Source of the DNA: an uncultured Hyphomicrobiales bacterium
GTDB taxonomy: Bacteria > Pseudomonadota > Alphaproteobacteria > Rhizobiales > Ancalomicrobiaceae
Assembly (NCBI GenBank): GCA_903930435.1
Contig: CAIYYN010000003.1
Location: 1 to 44,833, forward strand
Direction: 5' to 3'
Length of the DNA stretch: 44,833 nt
In this document: positions 8,486-16,821 of the stretch, in pieces
Numbering within the stretch: the first letter of the stretch is position 1
Layout of the letters: the number at the start of each line of letters is the position of its first letter
Position numbers and translations under genes: made by a program
Notes under the pieces: generated by a model
The model's database searches: none
What the model was told of the DNA's origin: nothing
The model's input: the letters and a program-made list of their open reading frames with translations, nothing else

Positions 8486-9388
8486 TCAGGGCTTGAAGTA
8501 TTTGTCGACATAGTCCTGCATGCGCTGACGCATGAATCGGCCAGATTCATCCGCCCGGTCTTCCCAGGCAAAGACGCAGGACGTCATGATCCCGTCGAAG
8601 CCGATTTCAGCGAGCGTCGAATAGAAGTCATCCCACGGTACTTCGCCCTGCCCGATGTTCAGATGCTGGTGTACGCGGGCGTTCGTACCGGGTGGATTGA
8701 GGATGTAACGCAGCCCCGAGGATGCCTTGTGATTGAAGGTGTCGCCGACGTGGACATGCGCGAGCACATCCGCGCATTCCCTCAGCATCGCCTTTGTGTC
8801 ATCGCCGAAATAGAATGTATGCGGCGCGCAATAGAGGAATTTCACGCGCGGTGAATTGACGGTGCGGATGATATCGACAGCGGGCTGCAAGGTTTCGCAC
8901 CAGTCTTCCGGGTGCGGCTCGACGTGCAGGTTGATGCCCTCCTTCTCAAAAAGGGGCACGAGTTCTTCCATGGAGCGCCACCAGGCATCTTCGCACGTTT
9001 CGATCATCGATCCCGTATGGCAGCAATAGCAGGACCCCTTGTCAGGGTGCGGCCCGCGACCAAACTCGGAGTTCATTGTATCGACGCCCAGTTCAACGGC
9101 GATCTCGATCGCCCGCTTCCAATGACAAACTGCCGGCTTGCGCTCGGTCTCGTCGTTCGAGGCCCAACGGTACATTGGCAGCAGCGATGCAATTCCGACA
9201 TTGGCCTGTGTGAGTGCCGACTTGAAGCGCTTGATCCTCGCCGGAAACACGCGCGGGGCCTTGAACCACTCAAGAAAGTCGCCGCGCGGGCTGAGTTCGA
9301 TCCAGTCGTAGCCGAGATCCCGGACCTTGAACGGCAGGTCGTCGAGCGACAGGTGACGGTGCATGAAGGGGTCGAGGGCGATGCGCAT
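8486..9388 (-). CDS. iolH: IolH-like sugar phosphate isomerase/epimerase
   Basis: A 300-residue xylose-isomerase-like TIM barrel. It has the IolH-type N-terminus (YDWIELSPRGDFL) followed by SLLPMYRWAS, HVEPHPEDW, AHVHVGD and a C-terminal FGxxGIM-like end. A longer frame begins at 9439, but the ATG at 9386-9388 follows a near-perfect GGAGGA at 5 nt and starts at the conserved MRIALD, so it is chosen. IolH proteins accompany inositol operons; their reaction is not firmly established. It may isomerise inosose or a related cyclitol ketone. A 180-nt untranslated stretch with two stem-loops separates it from the transporter gene upstream. Confidence 0.85.
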   Translation of the reverse strand: MRIALDPFMHRHLSLDDLPFKVRDLGYDWIELSPRGDFLEWFKAPRVFPARIKRFKSALTQANVGIASLLPMYRWASNDETERKPAVCHWKRAIEIAVELGVDTMNSEFGRGPHPDKGSCYCCHTGSMIETCEDAWWRSMEELVPLFEKEGINLHVEPHPEDWCETLQPAVDIIRTVNSPRVKFLYCAPHTFYFGDDTKAMLRECADVLAHVHVGDTFNHKASSGLRYILNPPGTNARVHQHLNIGQGEVPWDDFYSTLAEIGFDGIMTSCVFAWEDRADESGRFMRQRMQDYVDKYFKP

Positions 9389-9478
9389 CTTGTCCTCCCT
9401 GGACAGGTTGAAGGGGCATGGGTGGCCTATGACAGGCAAGCAAAGCGGTTGGAAGGATGGGTGTCGGGTCGGAAAAGA

Positions 9479-9556
9479 GGAGCCGCAGGTACCCGGGAGT
9501 TGAGGTCCCCACGGCTCCAGGACGTTGTGCGGGGATGTCGGCTCGCCAGCACAACG
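9479..9556 (-). promoter_or_regulatory. Two stem-loops in the 180-nt iatP-iolH intercistronic region
   Basis: GGAGCCG at 9479-9485 pairs with CGGCTCC at 9512-9518, and CGTTGTGC at 9523-9530 pairs with GCACAACG at 9549-9556. Both lie between the iatP stop (9569) and the iolH ribosome site. Neither is followed by a U run on the - strand, so they are not intrinsic terminators. They could be RNA processing or stability elements that set the ratio of transporter to catabolic enzymes. Confidence 0.5.
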
Positions 9557-9568
9557 GAGGTCGGTGGA

Positions 9569-10612
9569 TCAGGCCTTCTTGAGGCGCTTCCGTTGACGGT
9601 GCACGTCGGCAACGACGGCGGCGACGATGATCGCGCCCTTGATCATTTCCTGGTAATAGGCGTCGATCCGCAGGAACGTGAACCCGGAAATGATCACGCC
9701 GAAGATGATCATTCCGATTGTCGTGCCGACAATCGAACCGCGCCCGCCGGACAGTGACACACCGCCAATGACCGACATGGCGATGGCATCCAGTTCATAC
9801 ATCTGGCCCATGCCGGCCTGCGCCGTCAGACCACGGGCAGCCACGACAATACCCGCAAGCGCCGACAACACGCCTGCCACCGCATAGATCTTGACGATCT
9901 GCCGCTCGACGTTGATGCCGGAAACGCGCGCTGCCTGCGGATTTGCGCCAATCGCGTAGGTGAACTTGCCGTACCGCGTGTAGCGCAGCACGACGTGCAT
10001 CACCACGGCAACGCAGATGAAGATGATGACAGGCGTCAGCCCGACACCGAGGCTCGCATAGGAGTCCGTCGGAAAGCTGACAGGTTGGCCCTTTGTGTAC
10101 CATTTCGCAAAGCCACGGGCGGCCACCATCATCCCTAACGTCGCAATGAACGGCGGGATTTTTGTATAGGCAATCAATGCGCCGTTGACGACACCGCAGA
10201 GCAATCCGGTCAGAAGCCCGGCACACACCGGGATGATCACCGGCAAATCCGTCAGGGACGGATAAACCGCGCGCGCATAGGTGCTGACCTGCGCAAGGCT
10301 CATGGAGATCATGGCGGTAGCCCCGACAATCGAGCCGGAACTCAGATCGATCCCGCCTGAAATGATCACCTGCGTCACGCCAATCGCGATGATCCCGACC
10401 ACCGAGACCTGCAGGATCATGATCGACAGGCGCTGCGGATTGGCGAAAAAGCTTTGTCCCTGCAACACCCAGCCCAGAATTTCGAACGTTGCCGAAATAC
10501 CGATCAGCACCAGCAGGATGCTGAGTTCGGGCGGTAACCGCCTTTGGGTCTTGCGAGTGCCCTGCGGAGATCGGGCGGCGTCGGCCATGGTCGCTTCTCC
10601 CTGTTGACTCAT
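9569..10612 (-). CDS. iatP: Inositol ABC transporter permease IatP
   Basis: A 347-residue inner-membrane permease of the RbsC/BPD_transp_2 family. It has about eight or nine hydrophobic helices, the conserved GGIDLSSGSIVG block near residue 85, GANPQAARVSGI (the EAA-like cytoplasmic loop) in the middle, and IGGVSLSGGRGSIVGT near 285. A charged tail ends RKRLKKA. The first ATG has AGGA 6 nt before it; an internal ATG (residue 9) after GGGAG is an alternative start. It lies 31 nt behind iatA. It would form the channel dimer for IatA and the periplasmic protein IbpA, whose gene is broken here. Confidence 0.93.
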   Translation of the reverse strand: MSQQGEATMADAARSPQGTRKTQRRLPPELSILLVLIGISATFEILGWVLQGQSFFANPQRLSIMILQVSVVGIIAIGVTQVIISGGIDLSSGSIVGATAMISMSLAQVSTYARAVYPSLTDLPVIIPVCAGLLTGLLCGVVNGALIAYTKIPPFIATLGMMVAARGFAKWYTKGQPVSFPTDSYASLGVGLTPVIIFICVAVVMHVVLRYTRYGKFTYAIGANPQAARVSGINVERQIVKIYAVAGVLSALAGIVVAARGLTAQAGMGQMYELDAIAMSVIGGVSLSGGRGSIVGTTIGMIIFGVIISGFTFLRIDAYYQEMIKGAIIVAAVVADVHRQRKRLKKA

Positions 10613-10643
10613 CTGTTTTCCTGTCTTTCCCCGCGTCTTGTTC

Positions 10644-12182
10644 TCAGCGAGCGGCCAGTCCCATTATCTTGACCTGATCCGCCTCGGCACGATCGAGAAA
10701 CCCGGCGACGTGGCCTTCGTGCATGACCATGATGCGGTCACTCATGCCGAGCACCTCCGGCAGTTCGGACGAAATCATCAGGACGGCGACGCCTTCGGCA
10801 GCCAGCCCGGTGATGATCCGATGGATCTCGGACTTGGCACCGACATCAATGCCCCGCGTTGGTTCATCAAGAATGAGGATGCGCGGTTTTGTGAGCAGCC
10901 AACGGGCTATGAGCAGTTTCTGCTGATTGCCGCCTGAAAGGTTCTCGACCGTTTCGCCGAGATCGGGGGTCTTGACGCGGAGCTGTTCGGCCATGTCACT
11001 GGCCAGCGCCGTGACGGCCTTCTGGTCCACGACCCCCCATTTGACGTGATCGCGCGTGATCAAGGCCGACTGGATATTCTCCAGGCAATTGAGGATCAGA
11101 AAACAGCCCGTTTCCTTGCGGTCCTCCGTCAGGAACGCAATCCCCTGTTCCATTGCGACGGCCGGGCTCGTGATCTTCACCGACTTGCCGCCAATGATGA
11201 TCTCGCCTGACGCTGCCGGTTCGACACCGAAAATCGCCTCAGCGACATTTGACCGCTTTGACCCGACCAGACCTGCCAGCCCCAGGATTTCGCCCTTGCG
11301 CAACGTGAACGAAATATCGTGGAAGACGCCAGGCAAGGTCAGATTTCGGACTTCGAGAATGACATCACCGATCGGGCAATCCACCTTCGGGAACAGATTG
11401 ATGATTTCGCGCCCGACCATCATCTGGATGATGTCTTCCCGGGTCACATCCCTGGCTGCATGGGTCGCTACATAGCGCCCATCCCGAAATACAGTGAACT
11501 CATCTGCGATTTCAAAGAGTTCGTGCATCTTGTGCGTGATGTAGACGATGCCGATGTCCTGCGCCTTCAGATCGCGGATGATCTTGAAGAGATGCTCGGC
11601 TTCGCGGTCGGTCAGGGCCGACGTCGGCTCGTCCATGATGAGAATGCGCGAATTGTAGCTGACGGCCCGTGCGATCTCGACCATCTGCTTTTGGGCAACG
11701 GTCAATTCCGAGACCTGTGCCAGAGGATCGATCGTCAGGTTGAGCCTGTCGAATAGATCCCGCGTCATCGCGGCCATGCGGGCGTGATCGATGAAGCCCA
11801 ACCGGTTCTTTGGCTCGCGTCGGATCCAGATATTCTCGGCTACCGTCATCCAGTTCAGCAGCGCCAGCTCCTGATGGATCATGGCGATACCCTGTTCCAG
11901 CGCATCCAGTGGCGACTTCAGCGTGACCGGCTCGCCATAGAGCTTGATGACCCCAGCATCGGGCTGATAGATGCCGGCAATGATCTTCATGAGGGTCGAT
12001 TTGCCCGCGCCGTTTTCGCCCATGAGCGCATGGACGGTTCCGGCCTTCAGATGCAGACGCACATCATCAAGCGCGATAACGCCGGGAAACTCCTTGCGGA
12101 TCCCCTCGATCGTCAGAAGTCCGTCACGCCGGATCTTTTCCTTGAAGCGCGCAACGGCGGCAAGTGTCTGTGCACTGACCAT
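10644..12182 (-). CDS. iatA: Inositol ABC transporter ATPase IatA
   Basis: A 512-residue duplicated ATPase of the RbsA/MglA type. The first nucleotide-binding domain has GENGAGKST (55-63), a divergent signature SELTVAQKQ (about 158-166) and MDEPTSAL (about 183-190). The second has the usual degenerate P-loop (GLVGSKRSN, about 304-312), a canonical LSGGNQQK (415-422) and LDEPTRG (about 438-444). The frame is open back to 12380, but the ATG at 12180-12182 follows GGGAGGG by 7 nt and matches family length. A strong hairpin lies between it and the ibpA remnant. It energises uptake through IatP. Confidence 0.94.
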   Translation of the reverse strand: MVSAQTLAAVARFKEKIRRDGLLTIEGIRKEFPGVIALDDVRLHLKAGTVHALMGENGAGKSTLMKIIAGIYQPDAGVIKLYGEPVTLKSPLDALEQGIAMIHQELALLNWMTVAENIWIRREPKNRLGFIDHARMAAMTRDLFDRLNLTIDPLAQVSELTVAQKQMVEIARAVSYNSRILIMDEPTSALTDREAEHLFKIIRDLKAQDIGIVYITHKMHELFEIADEFTVFRDGRYVATHAARDVTREDIIQMMVGREIINLFPKVDCPIGDVILEVRNLTLPGVFHDISFTLRKGEILGLAGLVGSKRSNVAEAIFGVEPAASGEIIIGGKSVKITSPAVAMEQGIAFLTEDRKETGCFLILNCLENIQSALITRDHVKWGVVDQKAVTALASDMAEQLRVKTPDLGETVENLSGGNQQKLLIARWLLTKPRILILDEPTRGIDVGAKSEIHRIITGLAAEGVAVLMISSELPEVLGMSDRIMVMHEGHVAGFLDRAEADQVKIMGLAAR

Positions 12183-12264
12183 GGACAACCCTCCCGACTT
12201 CCAATTGGCATCAGGCAACGACGCCGCCTGAGCGGATTTTGTTCGATCGTGGGACGGAAACGCG

Positions 12265-12291
12265 ATGTGGGCAAGACTGGCTTGCCCACAT
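12265..12291 (-). promoter_or_regulatory. Perfect 11-bp intercistronic hairpin between ibpA' and iatA
   Basis: ATGTGGGCAAG (12265-12275), loop ACTGG, CTTGCCCACAT (12281-12291). It lies 15 nt after the binding-protein stop codon and 82 nt before the iatA start. No U run follows on the - strand. Such a hairpin after a binding-protein gene is the usual way ABC operons protect the binding-protein mRNA and make it in excess (known from maltose-type operons). Here its gene is truncated. Confidence 0.7.
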
Positions 12292-12306
12292 GCTGGCGGC
12301 TCGAAC

Positions 12307-12828
12307 TCAGTTCTTGCTGAGATAATTCTTGAGAGTGCCCTGCGTGACGAGTTCGAACGGAACCCAAACGCGGGCCTCAACCTTCTCGCCCTTGATGATC
12401 TTCAGAGCCGCATCGACTGATCCCTGGCCCTGACCTGCTGCGTTCTGGAACACAGTGACGGCGAGGTCACCGGACTGCATCGCAGCCAGACCATCCTTGG
12501 TCGCATCGATACCGCCGACGAGGTGATCCTTGGTCGAGACGCCGCCCGACTTCATGGACTGGATGCCGCCAATCGCCATCTCGTCATTGTTAGCGATGAA
12601 GGCGTCGAATTTCAGACCGGCAGACAGCCAGTTGGTCATGAGGTCAGCGGCCTGTGTGCGCGACCAGTTGGCGGTCTGCTTCTCAACGATCTTCATGAAG
12701 TTGCAATCGGGCGTCGCGATGACGTCTTCGATATCCTTGGTGCGCTGACGGGCGGCCTGATTGGAGAGTTCGCCCATCATGACGGCGATCTTGGCTTCCT
12801 TGACGCCCTTGGCCTTGAGGAGCTTGCA
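12307..12828 (-). pseudogene. ibpA: Periplasmic inositol-binding protein IbpA, C-terminal half only
   Basis: The frame encodes the C-terminal half of a periplasmic sugar-binding protein (Peripla_BP_4 type): KLLKAKGVKEAKIAV, MMGELSNQAARQRT, NNDEMAIGGIQSM, VGGIDATKDGL, and the terminal SKN. An ATG at 12780 opens 157 codons, but homology continues upstream to about 12828, where it stops abruptly and an in-frame TGA follows. The signal peptide and first lobe are missing, so no exported, ligand-binding protein can be made. Immediately beyond the break, on the + strand, begins the truncated oxidoreductase at 12830. This was the first gene of the iat/iol operon. Confidence 0.88.
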
Positions 12829-12829
12829 G

Positions 12830-13699
12830 TTTCACCATGAGATGGCGATTGCGGCACTCTCGGCGGGAAAACATGTCTGGTGCGAAAAGCCGATGGCAAC
12901 CCGCCTTGCCCATGCAGAAGAGATGGCAGCGGCAGCGAGGACCAGCGGCAAGCTGACGGCGCTCGGCTACAACTATATCCAGAGTCCCGCCTTTCGCCAG
13001 ATCGAGGTGCTTCTGAAGGAAGGGCGGATCGGTCGCCTGACCCATGTCCGCGTCGAGATGGACGAGGATTTCATGGCCAATCCTGACATGCCCTTCGGGT
13101 TCAAGCACACTGCGGAATCGGGCATTGGCGCCCTTGACGACTTTGCTGTCCACCCCCTCTCGATGCTCCAGAGACTCTGCGGTCTGCCGACAGAGGTGAA
13201 CGTCGACATGGCGCGACCGTTCAAGTCACTGAAAGCCGCCGATGGCAGCGAACGCGACCTTGAAACCCACGATATCGCGTCAGCACTGCTGCGATTTGGA
13301 GGCGGACTTTCGGGATCGCTTTTGGTCAATCGGTCCGCCTGGGGACGCAAGGGGCGGATCGCGCTGCAGTTCATGGGCACCGAAGGGACAATTCTGTTTG
13401 ACCAGGAGCGGGCAAATGAATTCCAGCTCTACGTGCGCTCAGACGCCGCACACGAACAGGGATTCAGGACCATTCTCGTTGCTCCAGTCCATGCACCCTA
13501 TCAATTCTTCATTCCCGCCCCCGGCCATGGCCTCGGATTTAATGAGCTCAAGGTTATCGAAGCCAATGAAATCCTGAACGCTTTGGAGGGACGCCCTGCT
13601 CGTCTCGTCAATTTCGAGGATGGTCTGGCGATAGAGCGTGTCATTCAAGCAATGAATACATCATTCATTGAGCAACGGCGAACCGCGATCGGCATATGA
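12830..13699 (+). pseudogene. Gfo/Idh/MocA oxidoreductase lacking its NAD-binding N-terminus
   Basis: From FHHEMAIAALSAGKH (12830) the + strand encodes the C-terminal three quarters of a Gfo/Idh/MocA dehydrogenase: CEKPMA, the YNYIQSP strand, GALDDFAVHP with the catalytic-type Asp and His, and a complete C-terminus ending IEQRRTAIGI. An in-frame ATG exists at 12761, but the 23 codons before 12830 are antisense ibpA sequence, not a Rossmann fold. The gene lost about 70 N-terminal residues. It was divergent from ibpA, and one deletion explains both truncations. Its original substrate was probably a cyclitol or sugar. Confidence 0.85.
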
Positions 13700-14003
13700 C
13701 CACCATGTTCATTCCGACACACCAACCGCACCCCAGAAGCTTCATGAAGGAGAGACGATCATTAAAATCAATGCACTCCGGCATCCTAACCGTAGTTTCA
13801 TCACCCTGCCAGTCACCTTCACAGAATGAAGAATTGATGGAATTGACAATTTTTTAAAAAATCGAACTGCTTATAATGATTAAAATAGAGAAAAAATCAA
13901 TTTTATTGATATATTTTATTACATAAGTGAATTTTTAGACTAAATATATGCCTTAAATATACATGAGAAACTTTCGCAAAACTTGTTATTAATTGAACTT
14001 TTC
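13700..14003. other. AT-rich convergent intergenic region with an orphan Shine-Dalgarno
   Basis: This 304-nt gap lies between convergent genes. Its left part has AAGGAGAG (13747-13754) followed by 23 sense codons (IIKINALRHPNRSF...) from 13758 to a TGA at 13827, but without ATG, GTG or TTG; it may be the decayed start of a further gene. The right part (about 13835-14000) is extremely AT-rich. It holds the palindrome ATTTTTTAAAAAAT and a small inverted repeat ATCAAT/ATTGAT at 13896-13910. I see no RNA gene or GC-rich terminator. Confidence 0.5.
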
Positions 14004-14981
14004 TTAAATGCGGCGCTTCCATTGCGCGGCATTGACCGCCCCGTCAGGCAAACCGCCAGCCAACAGAGTGCCCAGTTGCTCGACGGTATGCAGTGCCTGA
14101 GCCTCGATAGCGGGCTGCGTGAGCCCACCGATATGCGGCGTTGCAATCACATTCGGCAGCGCTGCGAGTTCGGGCGTCGGCATCTGGTCGGGCGCACGAC
14201 CGACATCGAGCGCGGCTCCGGCTATCCGTCCCTCAACAAGCGCTGCCGTCAGTGCCGCCTCGTCCACGAGATTGCCGCGCGAGACATTGATGAAAACAGC
14301 CGTGGGCTTCATCAGCGCAAAGGCGGCCTCATCCATCAGGTTCTCGGTGGCCTCGGTTGCTACTGCGAGGCACACGACATGGTCCGAACCGGCGAGCAGG
14401 GTTTGCAGGCTCACTTGATGGAAGCCGGAATCGGTCACAGTGACATATGGGTCAGCTATCAATACGCTCATTCCCAACGCCTGAGCGATCGGCGCCAGGG
14501 CTCGGCCTATGCTGCCATAGCCAATGAGCCCGATCGTGGTGCCGGATAGCTGGCGTCCAAGGCTGATGGCGGGCTTCCGCCCTGCGTGATAGTCGCTGAC
14601 TGAATGCGATATGCCGCGATTGAGATCTACGAGGAAACCCAGAACCAGTTCCGTCACTGACTCGATGAAGCCGGGCTTGGCTCGCGTTACCAGCACACCG
14701 TGAGATGAGGCCATCGCAACATCGATATTGCGAATGTCGACCGCGCAGCGCAGGACTGCACGCAAATGGGGCAAGCCCGCAAAGACCGCTGCGGGCACCG
14801 CAGTCGCACGGTCCGCGATGATGAAATCCACTTTCTCGGCGGCTTCCAAGAAGGCGGTACCTTCAAGAACGTCATTTCCCTGATGCAAGACCACGTCGCC
14901 AAGCGATTGAAGCCGTGCCAGGGCGCGCTGCCCATAATAGTGAGTGCGCATGTGTGGCGTATGGGTCAGCAGGATCCGCAT
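14004..14981 (-). CDS. D-2-hydroxyacid dehydrogenase family protein
   Basis: A 325-residue NAD(P)-dependent 2-hydroxyacid dehydrogenase fold. Its nucleotide-binding GYGSIG lies at 154-159, the substrate-binding NVSRG with Arg at 235, and the HIGG with catalytic His at 283. Where the family usually has DVFxxEP with a catalytic Glu, it has ALDVGRAPDQMP, so the Glu that pairs with the His is absent. It begins 3 nt after the TRAP permease gene and is clearly in that operon. It probably reduces or oxidises a 2-keto/2-hydroxy acid derived from the imported sugar acid. The exact substrate is unknown. Confidence 0.88.
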   Translation of the reverse strand: MRILLTHTPHMRTHYYGQRALARLQSLGDVVLHQGNDVLEGTAFLEAAEKVDFIIADRATAVPAAVFAGLPHLRAVLRCAVDIRNIDVAMASSHGVLVTRAKPGFIESVTELVLGFLVDLNRGISHSVSDYHAGRKPAISLGRQLSGTTIGLIGYGSIGRALAPIAQALGMSVLIADPYVTVTDSGFHQVSLQTLLAGSDHVVCLAVATEATENLMDEAAFALMKPTAVFINVSRGNLVDEAALTAALVEGRIAGAALDVGRAPDQMPTPELAALPNVIATPHIGGLTQPAIEAQALHTVEQLGTLLAGGLPDGAVNAAQWKRRI

Positions 14982-14984
14982 CGA

Positions 14985-16817
14985 TCAATATCCAAGCGCA
15001 CGCGGCAGTATCGTACTGATGGCAGGAACGAAGGTGATCAGCAGCAGACAGACGAACAGAATGCCGAGATATTTGAGGATTGGCAGTGCGGTCTCTTCCA
15101 GTTTAACGCCACCGATCAGGCACGCACCATAGAGGCCGAGTCCAAGCGGCGGGGCAAACAACCCGATGCCCATTCCGATGACCAGGATCACGCCGTAATG
15201 CAGGGGGTCGACATGCAGTTGCCGCGCGACCGGCATCAGCAGCGGGCCAAAGATGATTAAGGCCGCAGCGCCCTCCAGCACAGACCCCATGATGATCAGG
15301 ATCACGACCGACAGCAGCAGGAACAGCCACGCGCCATGCGCGGCTGACAAGCTGACCATCATTTCGGCAATCGCGTGCGGGATCTGCTGCAGGGTCAGCG
15401 TGTAGGCGAGGCTCTGGGCTGCGGCCACGATGAACAGGACCATTCCCGACCTGACTGCCGCGTGGCGCATGACCGAGATCACGCTTTTCCAGGTCATCTC
15501 ACGGAACAGGATGGCACCCACGATAAGTGCGTAGGCAACCGCAAAGGCCGAGATTTCGGTCGCGGTGGCAAAGCCCGAGCGGTATCCGCCAAAGATCAGC
15601 ACGATCAGGCCAGCCGCCGCAAACCCGCTGATCGCCATTTCGCGCAGGCTCTCGCCCGCAAGTCCGACGATGGCCTCCGTCGACGTGCGCCGACCGATGA
15701 TGATCGATGTCCCGATCAATGCGGCGGCCATCAGCGCCGACGGTAGTAGCCCTGCCATGAACAGCCCGCCGATGGAGAGATTGGTGACAAACCCGAGAAT
15801 GATCAGGTTGACGCACGGCGGGATCGTCTCGGCCATCACGGCGGATGCCGCCAGCAAGGCGACTGCCTCACCGGGCTTCTGACCGGATTTGCGCGCAGCG
15901 GGCACCAACACAGACCCCACTGCAGCAATGTCAGCCATCTTGGACCCGGAGATGCCGGAGAAGATCACCATGCTCAGCACCATGACCACGTCCAGTCCGC
16001 CGCGAATACGACCTGCCCCGCGTTGCAGCAGCGAAATCAGGCGCACGGACATGCCGTTGGCCTCCATCAGGTAACCGACCAGGATGAAGAACGGCACGGC
16101 CAGCAGCACGAAATTGTCGATACCGCGCGCCATTTGCTGGGCAAAAATCTCACCCGGCAACATATCGCCGCACCAGATAAAGACGAGTGTTGCCAGCGCC
16201 AGCACAAAGGCAATCGGAACCCCAATCACGAGGGCAACGACAAAGGCCGACCCCATCAGCAGCTTCAGGTCTGGCTCGGCATCCGGCAGCAGCCATCTGT
16301 AGACCCAGAACGCGAGCACAAGGATGCCGACCCCGATTGCCGCTATCAGGATGTCCAGCCGTGAGTGCACAAGCATCTGGTCAAGGGCAAACAACGTCAT
16401 CACGATTGCCGCGAGGCACATCGGCAGGAAAAACAGCTCCTGGGGCACGCCTGCACCCACCGTCTGACCGGCCGTATCGGCGAGCAACACATAGGCGTTC
16501 CAGCCCAAGGCTGCGGATACGATGATCACGATTAGCGACACGGTCGCGTCAACCTTGCCCCGCCATGCCAATGGAAGGCGATCGACGAAGAAGGTCACGC
16601 CCGCGTTGTCACCATGGGCCAACGCCGCCGCCGCCCCGAGAAAAGTGACGGCAAGCAGGAGCAGGCGCGCCACGTCGTCGCTCCAGACCATCGGCGCTGC
16701 GAAAAAGAACCGCCCCAGCACGGATGCGACCACGACCAGAAGATCTGCAGCCAAAAGGGCGGCCGCTGCCAATTCGGTCACAGTCAGCAACCGGCTGAGG
16801 AGGATCTTCCACATCAT
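14985..16817 (-). CDS. TRAP transporter permease, fused small and large subunits (DctQM)
   Basis: A 610-residue inner-membrane protein. Residues 1 to about 165 form a DctQ-like four-helix small subunit (SDDVARLLLLAVTFLG motif). After a linker helix, the rest is a DctM large subunit with SGISGSKMADIAAVG, ETIPPCVNLIILG, GVILVIGMGIGLFAPPLG and the terminal LPRALGY. The large subunit exchanges sodium for a carboxylate delivered by the periplasmic DctP protein, encoded 4 nt upstream. The operon context (GntR regulator, hydroxyacid dehydrogenase) suggests a sugar acid or 2-hydroxy acid. It is paralogous to the fused permease at 18799-20676. Confidence 0.95.
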   Translation of the reverse strand: MMWKILLSRLLTVTELAAAALLAADLLVVVASVLGRFFFAAPMVWSDDVARLLLLAVTFLGAAAALAHGDNAGVTFFVDRLPLAWRGKVDATVSLIVIIVSAALGWNAYVLLADTAGQTVGAGVPQELFFLPMCLAAIVMTLFALDQMLVHSRLDILIAAIGVGILVLAFWVYRWLLPDAEPDLKLLMGSAFVVALVIGVPIAFVLALATLVFIWCGDMLPGEIFAQQMARGIDNFVLLAVPFFILVGYLMEANGMSVRLISLLQRGAGRIRGGLDVVMVLSMVIFSGISGSKMADIAAVGSVLVPAARKSGQKPGEAVALLAASAVMAETIPPCVNLIILGFVTNLSIGGLFMAGLLPSALMAAALIGTSIIIGRRTSTEAIVGLAGESLREMAISGFAAAGLIVLIFGGYRSGFATATEISAFAVAYALIVGAILFREMTWKSVISVMRHAAVRSGMVLFIVAAAQSLAYTLTLQQIPHAIAEMMVSLSAAHGAWLFLLLSVVILIIMGSVLEGAAALIIFGPLLMPVARQLHVDPLHYGVILVIGMGIGLFAPPLGLGLYGACLIGGVKLEETALPILKYLGILFVCLLLITFVPAISTILPRALGY

Positions 16818-16821
16818 TGGA

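Noticed and set aside
13843-13877. TTGACA and TATAAT resembling a sigma-70 promoter
   Set aside because: The two boxes are 23 nt apart rather than about 17, in an AT-rich gap, and point toward the 3' end of a convergent gene.
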